Source: Candidatus Obscuribacterales bacterium (lineage in GTDB: Bacteria > Cyanobacteriota > Vampirovibrionia > Obscuribacterales > Obscuribacteraceae). Taken from it: a stretch of DNA of 47,009 bases. The stretch's first letter is position 1, and the number at the start of each line of letters is the position of its first letter. The position numbers and the translations under genes are program-made. The notes under the pieces were generated by a model. That model had not been told where the DNA came from. It worked only from the letters and a program-made list of their open reading frames with translations, and did not search any database. The stretch covers positions 1 through 47,009 of the forward strand of contig CASBPX010000067.1 of NCBI GenBank assembly GCA_949127735.1, in the 5' to 3' direction. Of the stretch, positions 14,541-24,055 are shown piece after piece.

Positions 14541-17014
14541 TGGCAAACCGCAAGCTTTCAGAATCTCGTGCCAGCAAAGTAGAAGACCAAGCGCAGATTT
14601 ATTATCAGGCCAGAAAAGACGCCGATAGAGAACTCGCGGCCAAAAATTATGCGCAGTCGCGCGCCGAATATCTAAAGGGCGTTAAAAACATTGACGCCGC
14701 TAAAGACAAAGAGAACTACCTCTGCGCCCTCTATGCCGGAGCCGGCAACGCCGCGCGCTGTCAGGGAAAGTACATAACTTCATTACGTGATTTTCAAAAG
14801 TCGGCCAATCACTTACAAAGCGGCAAATTATTCATGGCGATGTTGACCTACATCATTGAATATTTGATTGACATGACCACCTACATAAACAGCGATGCGC
14901 AAAGAAAGATCGTCAAGTCTGTGGCACAGCAGCTAACCAGAAAATATGCCGGTTGGCTAAATTCGGCAGCACCACAAGCGAAGCCCAAGACTTACCTTCT
15001 GAATAAGAAAAGAGTGGCCGACGCCTTTGCCACACTTGAGGAGCTAGCAGAGTTTCAAGATCCTGACAGTGTCAAAAAGCGCAGTGAAGCCACTGACTGG
15101 TTGCAAAAGCAAGCCCTTTTGGCGCGCTTGCGCCTGCTACCGATTATTCTCAATTTCAAGCGGCCCAAAGAATTCTACAAAGCCGGTTACGCGCAGATGC
15201 ACCAGATTCCGTACAAAGCGGGTGACTATTATTTTTACAGCAATACTGATCGCAGTTCCTACAAAACCATAAAGCGATCCTTCAATATCGGCAAAAAAGC
15301 CAAGATTATATTTTCAGCCAAGAAACACTGCCCCGTGGGCACATGGTTAGCCGGAACCCGCGTGCATCGCAATGGCAAATTACTCGCCTATGGGCTGTCA
15401 AAGTATGGTTCAGATTTTCAAAGTTGGAAAATAATCGATCTCACCACAGGCAAAGAATTAAAAGATGTAATCGACAATGTCCCTTCCGGTTCAATATTTT
15501 TCCACCCAACAAAACGCGGACTCTACTATCGCAAAAACGTCGGCAAGAAAGCAAAAGGGAAAGAAGCCGAATACAACAAACGAGCGGCAATTTTCTATCA
15601 CCATTTAGGCCAGAGCCCAAAACGCGACACACTGATACACACGCCCCACAGCAAAGATGCAGACTGGGTCGACGTTTACCCGCTCATTAATACTGACTTT
15701 GTCATCGTTTCAGAAGTACCATCTCAGTCATTTCATAACCGCATCTTCGTCAAATCGTTGGTTACTGAAAAAATGGTGCGACTATTTGATCGTTGCATCG
15801 GATCTTATGCTTTTTTGGGCAAAGCAAATGACAAATTATTCTTCCGTACAGATCATCGTGCCTGCCGCGGCAGAGTTATCAGCGTATCATTCGACTGGAA
15901 AAAACATCGCCTAATCTCTACTAAAGAAATATTGCCAGAGTCAGAGCTAGCGCTGCAAGACGTACGTTTACTTGAAGACAGCGTGATTGTGCATGCTTTA
16001 GACGTCACCGGCCACACCCGGCTCATGCGCTACGATTTTACCGGAGCGCTAATTGGCGAGATTCATCTGCCCTTTAGTGGAACTTTGAGCGCACTTTCAA
16101 CAAGTTTTAGAGACAAAAATTTGTTCTTCACTCTGCAGAACTTTGCCACACCTAGCACAATCTATCACCACAATATAGAAACTGGCGAAACCAAGTTGTT
16201 TCAAGCGCCTACATATTCCATGGCAAAGCGAGTAGAGCAACATCTTGTGCAAGTAAAAAGTAAAGACGGCACGATGATACCAATGAATATCGCGCATCTA
16301 AAGGGAATCAAATTAGACGGTAAAAATCCCACACTGTTATATGTCTATGGCGGATTTAGCATCAGCATGTTTCCTTATTTTTCTTACCAAATTGCCAGCT
16401 GGTTAGCCATGGGCGGCATCTGGGCGCAGCCGTATCTGCGCGGCGGCGACGAACTGGGATCTGACTGGCACGAGTCAGCCACCAAGCTAAACAAGCAAAG
16501 AACTTACGATGATACCGCCGCCAGTGCGCGCTGGTTAATCGAAAACAAATACACCAGACCTGACAAACTCGCTATTAACGGTGCCAGCAATGGGGGTCTA
16601 ACAGTGGGAGTGGCAATTACGCAGCATCCTGAATTGTATGGCGCAGCCATTGCCGACAATGGTTTGTACGACATGCTCAAGTTTAGCTTGCATGGCCTCG
16701 GTTGGGCATGGCAAGCCGAATACGGCTCAATCAATAAAGCTGAAGAGCTGAAGACACTAGAGAAATATTCGCCTTACCATCAGCTTGGTAAAATCAAAAA
16801 AACCAAGCATTTTCCTAAAGTGATGATCAATGCTGCAGCCTGCGACGACCGCGTGGTGCCCTGGCACTCCTATAAATTTGCCGCCGGATTGCAGTCGGAG
16901 CTGGATGCAGACGTAATGCTGAACGTTAAATACAAGCAGGGGCATGGTGCCGGCAAGCCTGATTGGACCATTCGCGATAATCTGGCTTATTTGAAATGGG
17001 CGCTCAAGTTTTAA
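14540..17014 (+). CDS. S9 family prolyl oligopeptidase-like serine peptidase
   Basis: This is an 824-residue protein. Residues 1-150 form a helical N-terminal extension unlike standard prolyl oligopeptidases (YYQARKDADRELAAKNYAQSRAEYLKGVKN is split here only as a description of a TPR-like opening). About 200-560 is compatible with the beta-propeller. The C-terminal alpha/beta-hydrolase domain has the nucleophile Ser683 in GASNGG, the acid in ACDDRVVPWHS and His802 in QGHGAGKP, so the catalytic triad is intact. YLRGGDELGSDWHE is also typical of the family. It lacks a signal peptide, so a cytosolic peptide-cleaving role is likely. The ATG at 14540 shares bases with the TPM stop codon. Confidence 0.88.
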   Translation: MANRKLSESRASKVEDQAQIYYQARKDADRELAAKNYAQSRAEYLKGVKNIDAAKDKENYLCALYAGAGNAARCQGKYITSLRDFQKSANHLQSGKLFMAMLTYIIEYLIDMTTYINSDAQRKIVKSVAQQLTRKYAGWLNSAAPQAKPKTYLLNKKRVADAFATLEELAEFQDPDSVKKRSEATDWLQKQALLARLRLLPIILNFKRPKEFYKAGYAQMHQIPYKAGDYYFYSNTDRSSYKTIKRSFNIGKKAKIIFSAKKHCPVGTWLAGTRVHRNGKLLAYGLSKYGSDFQSWKIIDLTTGKELKDVIDNVPSGSIFFHPTKRGLYYRKNVGKKAKGKEAEYNKRAAIFYHHLGQSPKRDTLIHTPHSKDADWVDVYPLINTDFVIVSEVPSQSFHNRIFVKSLVTEKMVRLFDRCIGSYAFLGKANDKLFFRTDHRACRGRVISVSFDWKKHRLISTKEILPESELALQDVRLLEDSVIVHALDVTGHTRLMRYDFTGALIGEIHLPFSGTLSALSTSFRDKNLFFTLQNFATPSTIYHHNIETGETKLFQAPTYSMAKRVEQHLVQVKSKDGTMIPMNIAHLKGIKLDGKNPTLLYVYGGFSISMFPYFSYQIASWLAMGGIWAQPYLRGGDELGSDWHESATKLNKQRTYDDTAASARWLIENKYTRPDKLAINGASNGGLTVGVAITQHPELYGAAIADNGLYDMLKFSLHGLGWAWQAEYGSINKAEELKTLEKYSPYHQLGKIKKTKHFPKVMINAAACDDRVVPWHSYKFAAGLQSELDADVMLNVKYKQGHGAGKPDWTIRDNLAYLKWALKF

Positions 17015-17092
17015 CTACTGAGACAAATGGCTGTGACACCCAGACCATTATCACTGATGGTCGATCGGAGGATTCAATTCCACCCTAAACCA

Positions 17093-17135
17093 CCATATAA
17101 CATTGTAATTACGGCGTAATTACAATGTTATATGG
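17093..17135. repeat. Perfect 20-bp palindrome with 3-base loop
   Basis: Arms 17093-17112 and 17116-17135 are perfect reverse complements, separated by GGC. The arms are A/T-rich (ATAACATTGTAATTAC) and no T tract follows on either strand, unlike the terminators elsewhere in the window. It lies between convergent genes. It may be a bidirectional transcription stop, a protein-binding palindrome or a remnant of a small mobile repeat. Confidence 0.85.
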
Positions 17136-17177
17136 CCATTCAAACGAAAACAGATAACCCCAGCCACAACACCAATT

Positions 17178-17477
17178 TTAATTAGGCTTGAAATTACCGC
17201 GCAAATTTTGCCCGATACGAAAACCTTGAATCAAGTTGTGACGGGTGAACTGAAAAATCTCATGCAAAGCAGCAGCATCGGTGATGCCATGCTTGTCAGA
17301 TATAGCATTGACCTGTTCCATAGCTATGGCCGAAAAATAAACATCGACGTCATCATGAACGTGTCCACGGCCCTGATTAGGCAATTTCAAAATGGCTTTA
17401 CCAAAATCGTTGGTAACAGCGTCAGCTATTTGCGCGGTTAGAAGATCAGCGTAGAAAGATTCAGCTTTAACTGCCAT
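17178..17477 (-). CDS. Small uncharacterised protein
   Basis: This 99-residue protein has no signal peptide or membrane helix. It starts with a helical MAVKAESFYADLLTAQ stretch and contains an acidic HVHDDVDVYF segment. It is not recognised. The ATG at 17477 is preferred over the GTG at 17498 because GGGGG lies six bases upstream, and it then starts 17 bases after the uracil-DNA glycosylase stop. It is probably the last gene of the amidase-murI-udg transcript. Confidence 0.6.
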   Translation of the reverse strand: MAVKAESFYADLLTAQIADAVTNDFGKAILKLPNQGRGHVHDDVDVYFSAIAMEQVNAISDKHGITDAAALHEIFQFTRHNLIQGFRIGQNLRGNFKPN

Positions 17478-17494
17478 TCTGAGCCCCCATGAGT

Positions 17495-18112
17495 TCACAC
17501 TAAGGTCAATAAATCGAGTTGCTTACGTACTTCTTGAATGTCCTTCCACATCAACCACTTGGGTGAGCCGACTTCTTTTGAATCGTTTCGCAGCAAGTAA
17601 GAAGGGTGGAATACAGGCATAACTTTAGCACCGAACTCACCGTCGAACCAAGTACCTCTTATACGGCTTATAGGATCCTTAACTTGTAAAACTACCTCTA
17701 CAGCAGCGGCACCGGCAAGCAAAATCAAAGCAGGTCTAATCAGCTGCAGCTGCGACTTCAGGTACTTTTGGCAAGCCAATCTTTCCGCTTTTTCCGCTGG
17801 TCGATTGTTAGGTGGACGACACTTTACGACATTGCAAATGTATATATCTTTTTGCGTATCTATGTGTGCTGCCTCAAGAATTTTGTCCAGTAATTTTCCG
17901 GCCCTTCCAGCAAAGGGAATGCCGCTCTCATCATCGTTTCGACCAGGCGAATCACCAATTATCATCAGCTTGGCTTGTGGATTGCCCCGAGCAAAAGCAA
18001 CCTGCTTGCGACTTTGACAAAGTGCGCAATCGACGCAGATTTTTGCTGCAGACTCCACCTCTGCCAGGCTCTTCCAACTTGAAGGGACTGCCAGATGAAG
18101 TTGTTCAGACAT
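17495..18112 (-). CDS. Type 4 uracil-DNA glycosylase, 4Fe-4S
   Basis: This 205-residue enzyme removes uracil from deaminated or misincorporated DNA. It shows the family 4 pattern: an N-terminal cysteine pair CVDCALC and downstream CNVVKCRPPNNR and C-Q-K-Y sites that supply the iron-sulfur ligands. GDSPGRNDDESGIPFAG replaces the common GEAPGxxEDxxGxPFVG, and HPSYLLR provides the second active-site motif. The Glu-to-Asp and Glu-to-Ser type changes in motif 1 are conservative variants seen here directly; their effect is unknown. The ATG at 18112 has AGAGG seven bases upstream. It begins 21 bases after murI. Confidence 0.9.
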   Translation of the reverse strand: MSEQLHLAVPSSWKSLAEVESAAKICVDCALCQSRKQVAFARGNPQAKLMIIGDSPGRNDDESGIPFAGRAGKLLDKILEAAHIDTQKDIYICNVVKCRPPNNRPAEKAERLACQKYLKSQLQLIRPALILLAGAAAVEVVLQVKDPISRIRGTWFDGEFGAKVMPVFHPSYLLRNDSKEVGSPKWLMWKDIQEVRKQLDLLTLV

Positions 18113-18133
18113 CAAAATGCCTCTAAGAACTTA

Positions 18134-19135
18134 TTAAGCAAAAGAAGGCGAAGTTGTAACGTCTATTGAAACACTCTGATGCGCCAGCGGTGCAGTAGAG
18201 CTGCGGGCTGCTTTCTTCGCCAGGGCACGAGGTGCGGCGACAAGCTCGGCGACATCTAACTGAGCGACAAGACCAAGTTCTTGGCCTAAACAACAAGCAG
18301 CTGAGCGAGCAAAGTCAGAGGCACTACCGGTGGTGTAAATTTTGAAAGCTGGTGATTGATAATTGTTAGCAACTGTTGATACTGCAGGTGGTGCATCTGA
18401 ACCAAGCATTTGAAATGCCAGTGCGTGAGACGGGTCAATTAACTTTAGTCCTGATGGATAAAGCTCTTTCAGCTTCCCGCTCACCAGCTTCTCTATGCGG
18501 TCTGCCACAAAAGGAAAATGCGTGCATCCCAGAACAAGGCCATCGACGCCAGCCAGAGCTTGCAAATATTCAATCAATGCCGCCTCGAGTTCAGCTTCAC
18601 AGCCTGCTTCACCAAGGCGACCACTTTCAATCAGCGGTACTAATTTTGGACAACCGATTTCAATCACTTTGCCTTCATAACCACGAGCAGTCACAGCACG
18701 CGAAAAGGCCTTACTTCTGGCAGTATTTATGGTGGCCATCACACCTAACGCTTCAGGCGGATTGGCAATCAACCAGTCAGCGGTTGGTTCGATTAAGTCG
18801 AAAACAGTAACTCCAGCGACCTGGGCGGCAGCCTTCACCGCTGCGTCTTTTGCGATGGCGGCGCTAGTGTTGCAGGCCATGATGATTGAATCAAGCTGGA
18901 ATGACGTTAGCCAGCTAACAATTTCTTCAACGAATAGGGCGATTTCACCTTGCGCGCGGTTGCCGTAGGGGCAACGGGCGGTGTCACCGAGATAGACAAA
19001 TTCGAGAGCTTCACTTTGAGTCACCGAAACCAGGTGACGTAAGACCGACAGGCCGCCTACACCTGAATCGAACAGGCCAATTCGCTTGGGCGTCCGTCTG
19101 TAGAGCTGATCTTGAGTAATTAAGTTGTTCGACAA
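18134..19135 (-). CDS. murI: Glutamate racemase
   Basis: This 333-residue cytosolic enzyme converts L- to D-glutamate for peptidoglycan. Family motifs are intact: IGLFDSGVGGLSV with the catalytic-site Asp-Ser, VYLGDTARCPYGNR, the first catalytic Cys in MACNTSAA and the second in LGCTHFPF. It is longer than the usual 260-290 residues because of an N-terminal extension of about 15 and a C-terminal Ala/Ser-rich extension of about 40 residues. The start is a TTG, the only start after the in-frame stop upstream, without a strong ribosome-binding site. It is placed 42 bases after the AMIN amidase, consistent with a cell-wall operon. Confidence 0.95.
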   Translation of the reverse strand: MSNNLITQDQLYRRTPKRIGLFDSGVGGLSVLRHLVSVTQSEALEFVYLGDTARCPYGNRAQGEIALFVEEIVSWLTSFQLDSIIMACNTSAAIAKDAAVKAAAQVAGVTVFDLIEPTADWLIANPPEALGVMATINTARSKAFSRAVTARGYEGKVIEIGCPKLVPLIESGRLGEAGCEAELEAALIEYLQALAGVDGLVLGCTHFPFVADRIEKLVSGKLKELYPSGLKLIDPSHALAFQMLGSDAPPAVSTVANNYQSPAFKIYTTGSASDFARSAACCLGQELGLVAQLDVAELVAAPRALAKKAARSSTAPLAHQSVSIDVTTSPSFA

Positions 19136-19177
19136 TTGAGTGTCACTTATTTTGCTAAAGAAATGAGTTCAAAAACA

Positions 19178-21481
19178 CTATTTGGTTGGTTTCCAGTTTC
19201 CGGTTGCAACCCTAGACGGTTTTATCATCTCAGAAGTACCCACTGAATTGGAAGAATTATTAGCCACATCACTTTGAGATTTTACATCGTTCAAATAATT
19301 CATAACTCCACGAGCCAAGGCGTTAGCGACTTTTTGCTGGTACTCAGACGAAATCAGGCGGTCGCGCTCGCCTTTGTGAGTAATGTAACCAACTTCAGCA
19401 AGGATAGCCGGCACTGGTGTGTGATTGATGACATAAAAGCGGGCCTTTCTAACCGAACGGTCAGGCGCACCGAGACCACCCACAAGAGAGCCGTGTACGC
19501 GATCGGCCAAAGGACGGCTGCGATCGGTCTGGAAGTAGGTTTCTATGCCATATATATTCGACGTGCTTTCGAGTGAATTGATATGTACCGACAAGAACAA
19601 GTTTGGCCCTACGGCGTTAGTGATTTTCACTCGGTCTTCCAATGAGACAAATGTATCGTCAGAGCGCGTCAGTACAATGCGTGCGCCTTTAGACTCAAGC
19701 ACCTTTTTCAGCTTTGCAATAATTTGCATGGTCACTTCTTTTTCTTGTACGTCGCCGCGCACTGCACCCGGATCGTTGCCGCCATGACCAGCATCAAGCA
19801 CCACCACAGTCTCGTTAGGAGCACGGGGAACCACTATCGGCCCGGTTGGAGCCAAATTTGCAACAGATGAACCGGTGCGAGAAATTCCAGCATTGCCACT
19901 CAAACCTTTGGCGAGAGTGACAGTCATATAGTTCGAACCGGAGTTATAAAACTCGTCTACCGACACTGTATCGTCAGATAGCTGGAGCACAAGGCGTCCG
20001 GCCCCTTCCTGTTCTCCGGGTAAACCCACCCTTATAGATGAAACTAGAGGCGACTCTGTGATATCTGGCAACAGTGACTCTGCCAGCTCACGATATTCAG
20101 GCATATCAACTACATAGCGTTCAGGATTATGCAAACGGAATGACTTAAAATTGAGTTGTTTGCCGTCCGGTCGCTCTACTCTAAAAAGCTCAAGTTTAGC
20201 CCCCGAACCCTGCCCATCAGCCGATGACAGAGTGATTAGTGGTGGCGGAGCCGGCGGAATTTCGGGTGCCTGATTTTCAAAATCATACAAGCCTTGAGCG
20301 GGAGTGCCGCTAGATTTTGCAGAACCAGAACCAGAACTAGAACTAGTGGTGGTAGAGGTAGAGGTAGAGGTACTAGTAGTAATACCATTAGCCGTGCGCA
20401 CTTCATGCGATGAAGACGACGAAACAACACCGGCCGGCAAAGCAGAAGCCGGCAGAGAATTAAATGCCGAGACGTCAGCATTAATAGGGCCCACAAGACC
20501 AAAGTCTGTACTCAAATTATTACTGACGTCACTACCAGCGGTGCCAGTACGTGCCGGTGCAACCTTGGGCATTGTTTCATTTTTCGAAACAACAGGAACG
20601 GCTTTTTCTATTGGTCGATCTTTCGAGCGCTCCAACGGCCGTTCCAGTAGTCGATCTAGCGGCGACTCTATCGGCTTTTCAACGACTTTAGGCGGCGCCT
20701 TGACTGGTGCTTTAGCAGCCACTGCCGCCACCGCTACTGGTGGCTCGGTGTTTGCTGCATCTTTCGTTGCATCAATTGATGAGCCGAAATAGCCTTTTGT
20801 TTTAGTTTTTAAACGCTTTAACCAACCGCGCGCTTGTTCGCTGGAAGCCGCAGCCACACTATCTTTGCTGCCAATGGCCGAGGCCAGCGGCGGCATTTTG
20901 TCTGACTCTGAGATTGCATTCGCGGGCGCTTTAACAGCAGGCTTTTTAGCAATCTGAGTACTGACACGTCCAGGGTCAGCCCACGAAAGTTTGAGCAAAC
21001 CTGGCGCCGCACCAATGGCAACTTTTTTCAAAATGGCCGGGTCATGAGCAATGAACGAAACACGGAGAATGCTCGGACTTACTTGAAACTGTCCGATACG
21101 AATTTCTTTAATGCCTGCAGATTTTAAGTTTCTTAGACCCTTCTCAGGTGAATTCAACCTAATAATTTTAGTGGGATAACTCCAGCTCAATCCCTCGAAG
21201 TCGGCGGTTAAAACGGTGTCACCGTTTGAGCCAGGCAGATATCTAAATTGAGGGCGGCCTGCCACCACCTGGCCTTCAGTCTTCAGAACGATTTCTCCGG
21301 CGTCGGCATTTTCTGAAAACTGGGTTACTCGAGCGCCGGGTGCGCGATTATATCCACGCTCTTGAGCGTCTACTGACGTAGCGAAGACTGGCACTAAAAG
21401 CAGAGCCACCGGCAATGATGCCGAAAGCAAAGTAAGAGAAGCAGCTGATAATGCTTTTTTGAAAAGTAGGCCGGTGATCAC
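19178..21481 (-). CDS. AMIN-domain N-acetylmuramoyl-L-alanine amidase (Amidase_3)
   Basis: This 767-residue exported enzyme cleaves the amide bond between N-acetylmuramic acid and L-Ala, typically during daughter-cell separation. A signal peptide occupies about 1-40. Two AMIN-like domains are seen, at about 75-165 and 435-540, separated by a long Pro/Ala/Ser-rich linker containing a run of alternating Ser-Thr residues. The Amidase_3 domain spans about 560-750: DAGHGG zinc His, EKEVT zinc Glu, SVHINS zinc His and the catalytic Glu in ILAEVGYITH. Doubling of AMIN and such a linker fit the cyanobacterial AmiC type. The GTG start has AAGGAG just upstream. It is the first gene of the probable operon with murI and the glycosylase. 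Confidence 0.92.
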   Translation of the reverse strand: MITGLLFKKALSAASLTLLSASLPVALLLVPVFATSVDAQERGYNRAPGARVTQFSENADAGEIVLKTEGQVVAGRPQFRYLPGSNGDTVLTADFEGLSWSYPTKIIRLNSPEKGLRNLKSAGIKEIRIGQFQVSPSILRVSFIAHDPAILKKVAIGAAPGLLKLSWADPGRVSTQIAKKPAVKAPANAISESDKMPPLASAIGSKDSVAAASSEQARGWLKRLKTKTKGYFGSSIDATKDAANTEPPVAVAAVAAKAPVKAPPKVVEKPIESPLDRLLERPLERSKDRPIEKAVPVVSKNETMPKVAPARTGTAGSDVSNNLSTDFGLVGPINADVSAFNSLPASALPAGVVSSSSSHEVRTANGITTSTSTSTSTTTSSSSGSGSAKSSGTPAQGLYDFENQAPEIPPAPPPLITLSSADGQGSGAKLELFRVERPDGKQLNFKSFRLHNPERYVVDMPEYRELAESLLPDITESPLVSSIRVGLPGEQEGAGRLVLQLSDDTVSVDEFYNSGSNYMTVTLAKGLSGNAGISRTGSSVANLAPTGPIVVPRAPNETVVVLDAGHGGNDPGAVRGDVQEKEVTMQIIAKLKKVLESKGARIVLTRSDDTFVSLEDRVKITNAVGPNLFLSVHINSLESTSNIYGIETYFQTDRSRPLADRVHGSLVGGLGAPDRSVRKARFYVINHTPVPAILAEVGYITHKGERDRLISSEYQQKVANALARGVMNYLNDVKSQSDVANNSSNSVGTSEMIKPSRVATGNWKPTK

Positions 21482-21867
21482 TAGCTCCTTGGCTTCTTCA
21501 AACTACATAGACATGCGCAGTTGGTAGTTATAAAGAGATACTGGAGAAATTCTAACATGCCCTCCACGCTTCCTTTTCAAAGGAAGATAGCTTCTTGCCT
21601 ATTTCTCAATATCTGGTTGGCTTCATAAGGGCTGCTTGTACGTAAATTAAATAGAACTCGGGGTAGGAGCCTGCCCTTCCTGCTACTCTAAGCGGTCGTG
21701 GAGAACGGGAATATTTCCGCCCCGGGCGATTATTGCCGAGCATTTCTATCGCAATCGAATCTTGCTCAATTGTGTTTAAGCATTTTTCGTTTCATAGCAA
21801 AAAAATCGAACGGTGGGCTGAACGCCTATTTGTCAAAAATCCGTTCAGAGTAATTAGGGAGTAAAAA
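21482..21867. promoter_or_regulatory. Intergenic region between divergent amidase and hppA genes
   Basis: This 386-base gap contains no open reading frame that I can support. It must hold the divergent promoters and a long hppA leader. Seen elements are an 8-bp palindrome CTTCCTTT/AAAGGAAG at 21569-21586 and the alternate pairing region at 21808-21848. No confident -10/-35 pair was found by eye. Confidence 0.5.
21808..21848 (+). promoter_or_regulatory. Candidate alternate-pairing structure in hppA leader
   Basis: CCGTTCAG at 21841-21848 can pair either with GAACGG at 21808-21813 or with CTGAACG at 21818-21824. The two pairings share the 3' arm and exclude each other. The arm ends 19 bases before the hppA ATG, close to its ribosome-binding site (GGGAG). 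A translational switch is possible but untested. Confidence 0.35.
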
Positions 21868-23958
21868 ATGGGTGATCTAGATCTACCTCTTCAAATATCC
21901 ATAGGCTGCGGCTTGCTCGCAGTTTTGTATGGTCTTTGGGCCGGAAAAAGTGTCTTAGACATGAGTCCGGGTAATGAGCGCATGCAATCAATTGCAGCAG
22001 CCATTCAAGAAGGCGCCAATGCCTACATGAATAAGCAGTACACAGCCATCGCCGGGGTTGGAGCTGTGCTGTTTTTCGTAATTGGATATTTTATCGATTG
22101 GACTTCTGCAGCTGGATTTTTAGTAGGTGCCATTCTCTCTTCTATCTCAGGCTTTGTTGGCATGTACGTCTCAGTACGCGCTAACGTGCGCACTGCTGAA
22201 GCTGCCAGAAACGGTCTTGAAACTGCACTGGCTGTGGCTTTCAAAGGTGGATCGGTAACTGGTTTGCTGGTAGTCGGTTTAGGCTTACTCGGCGTTTCAA
22301 TTTTCTATTACTTCACTCACAACGTTAATGCCCTGGTTGGCCTCGGATTTGGTGCCTCACTGATTTCAGTTTTCGCCAGACTGGGCGGCGGTATTTATAC
22401 CAAAGCTGCTGACGTTGGCGCTGACCTTGTAGGTAAAGTAGAAGCCGGCATTCCTGAAGACGATCCAAGAAACCCTGCCGTAATTGCCGACAACGTTGGC
22501 GATAACGTCGGCGACTGTGCCGGTATGGCAGCCGATTTGTTTGAGACTTATGCGGTTACCGCTGTTGCCACCATGTTACTTGGCCATGAATTATTCAAGG
22601 CTCAAATGGTCGGTGACGTCGCTAAATATGTAGTTGAATATCCGCTGGTGCTTGGCGCCGTTTCTATCGTCACATCAATCATTGGTTGTATGTGCGTCAA
22701 GCTTGGCAAGAGCACCAACATCATGGGCGCCCTTTATAAAGGTCTGATCGTGGCTGGCGTACTGGCCGGCATTGCATTCTATTTTGTCACCGATAAAATG
22801 ATGCAAGGCCTGACTATGAACGGCAACCCCATCAGCTCTATGAACTTCTTCTACGCATCAATGGTCGGTTTGGTTGTAACCGGTTTGCTGGTTTACATCA
22901 CTGAATATTACACATCGACTTCTTATGGTCCTGTGAAATACATCGCTAAAGCTTCCGAAACCGGCCACGCCACCAACATCATTGCTGGTCTGGCAGTGTC
23001 GATGAAATCCACAGCCTGGCCTGTAATTTCAATTGTTATCGGAATTCTGGTGGCATTCTCTCTAGCAGGCGTTTACGGCGTGGCACTAGCTGCGATGGCA
23101 ATGCTTTCAATGGCTGGAATTATTGTTGCCATTGACTCCTACGGACCAATCACAGACAACGCCGGCGGTATTGCTGAAATGGCCGAAATGCCAAAAGAAG
23201 TCCGCGCCGTTACCGATCCTCTGGATGCCGTGGGTAATACCACTAAAGCAGTAACTAAAGGTTACGCCATTGGTTCTGCTGGTCTAGCAGCAATTGTTTT
23301 GTTCAGCTCCTACACGCAAGAATTGAACGCACATATTCTGGCAAAAGGCGGCACTGCAATCACCTTTGATCTTTCAAGCCCATATGTCCTGGCTGGATTG
23401 TTCCTCGGTGGTTTGATTCCATTTCTCTTCGCTGCCCTCGCCATGGAAGCTGTAGGAGCTGCCGGTGGCATGGTAGTGGAAGAAGTTAGACGTCAGTTCC
23501 GCGAAATTCCAGGCATCATGGAAGGTACTGCGAAGCCAGACTATGCCCGGTGCGTCAGTATCGTAACTGGTGCTGCCATTCAAAAAATGATCGTGCCTGC
23601 CTTGCTTCCTGTGTTGACACCAGTCGTAATTGCTTTAATCGGTGCTTTCTATTTGAACGCGGCACTGCCTGGAGAATATGCAGCAGCTAAGATTCTTGGT
23701 GGAGTACTCGTAGGTTCGATCATTACCGGCTTGTTCGTGGCCATTTCCATGACTTCCGGTGGTGGTGCCTGGGATAACGCTAAGAAATACATTGAAGAAG
23801 GAAACCATGGCGGTAAGGGCTCTGATGCTCACAAAGCTGCGGTAACTGGAGACACAGTTGGCGACCCTTACAAAGACACTGCCGGCCCTGCCATCAACCC
23901 GATGATCAAGATTTTGAACATCGTGGCATTGCTGCTGGTTGGCTTGCTTGTTCGCTAA
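21868..23958 (+). CDS. hppA: K+-independent H+-translocating membrane pyrophosphatase
   Basis: This 696-residue integral membrane pump couples pyrophosphate hydrolysis to proton export, about sixteen helices. The catalytic signature [18 protein letters not shown] and [19 protein letters not shown] are intact, as is the C-terminal [15 protein letters not shown]. Residue 460 is Lys in GNTTKA and 463 is Thr, which marks the K+-independent subfamily; K+-dependent and Na+-pumping enzymes have Ala at 460. It is monocistronic with its own leader and terminator. Together with the PiT operon 4 kb downstream, it suggests active phosphate and pyrophosphate metabolism. GGGAG lies six bases upstream of the ATG. 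Confidence 0.97.
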   Translation: MGDLDLPLQISIGCGLLAVLYGLWAGKSVLDMSPGNERMQSIAAAIQEGANAYMNKQYTAIAGVGAVLFFVIGYFIDWTSAAGFLVGAILSSISGFVGMYVSVRANVRTAEAARNGLETALAVAFKGGSVTGLLVVGLGLLGVSIFYYFTHNVNALVGLGFGASLISVFARLGGGIYTKAADVGADLVGKVEAGIPEDDPRNPAVIADNVGDNVGDCAGMAADLFETYAVTAVATMLLGHELFKAQMVGDVAKYVVEYPLVLGAVSIVTSIIGCMCVKLGKSTNIMGALYKGLIVAGVLAGIAFYFVTDKMMQGLTMNGNPISSMNFFYASMVGLVVTGLLVYITEYYTSTSYGPVKYIAKASETGHATNIIAGLAVSMKSTAWPVISIVIGILVAFSLAGVYGVALAAMAMLSMAGIIVAIDSYGPITDNAGGIAEMAEMPKEVRAVTDPLDAVGNTTKAVTKGYAIGSAGLAAIVLFSSYTQELNAHILAKGGTAITFDLSSPYVLAGLFLGGLIPFLFAALAMEAVGAAGGMVVEEVRRQFREIPGIMEGTAKPDYARCVSIVTGAAIQKMIVPALLPVLTPVVIALIGAFYLNAALPGEYAAAKILGGVLVGSIITGLFVAISMTSGGGAWDNAKKYIEEGNHGGKGSDAHKAAVTGDTVGDPYKDTAGPAINPMIKILNIVALLLVGLLVR

Positions 23959-23992
23959 TGAGTCGCTAATAAATAGATGATCTAAGAAAGAG

Positions 23993-24029
23993 TGGCCGGG
24001 TTAGACTAATAGTCTTCCCGGCCATTTTT
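23993..24029 (+). terminator. Intrinsic terminator of hppA
   Basis: Stem TGGCCGGG (23993-24000) with CCCGGCCA (24017-24024), extended inside by AGACT/AGTCT, followed by TTTTT at 24025-24029. It ends 26 bases before the next start codon. Confidence 0.93.
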
Positions 24030-24055
24030 GTCTTCAACTTTTTCAAGAGGATGCC

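Noticed and set aside
20330..20400. Short tandem repeat run resembling a CRISPR or microsatellite
   Set aside because: It encodes the Ser-Thr linker of the AMIN amidase in frame and has no spacer structure.
21868..23958. Possible Na+-pumping pyrophosphatase
   Set aside because: Lys at residue 460 and Thr at 463 mark the K+-independent H+ subfamily; known Na+ pumps are K+-dependent with Ala at 460.
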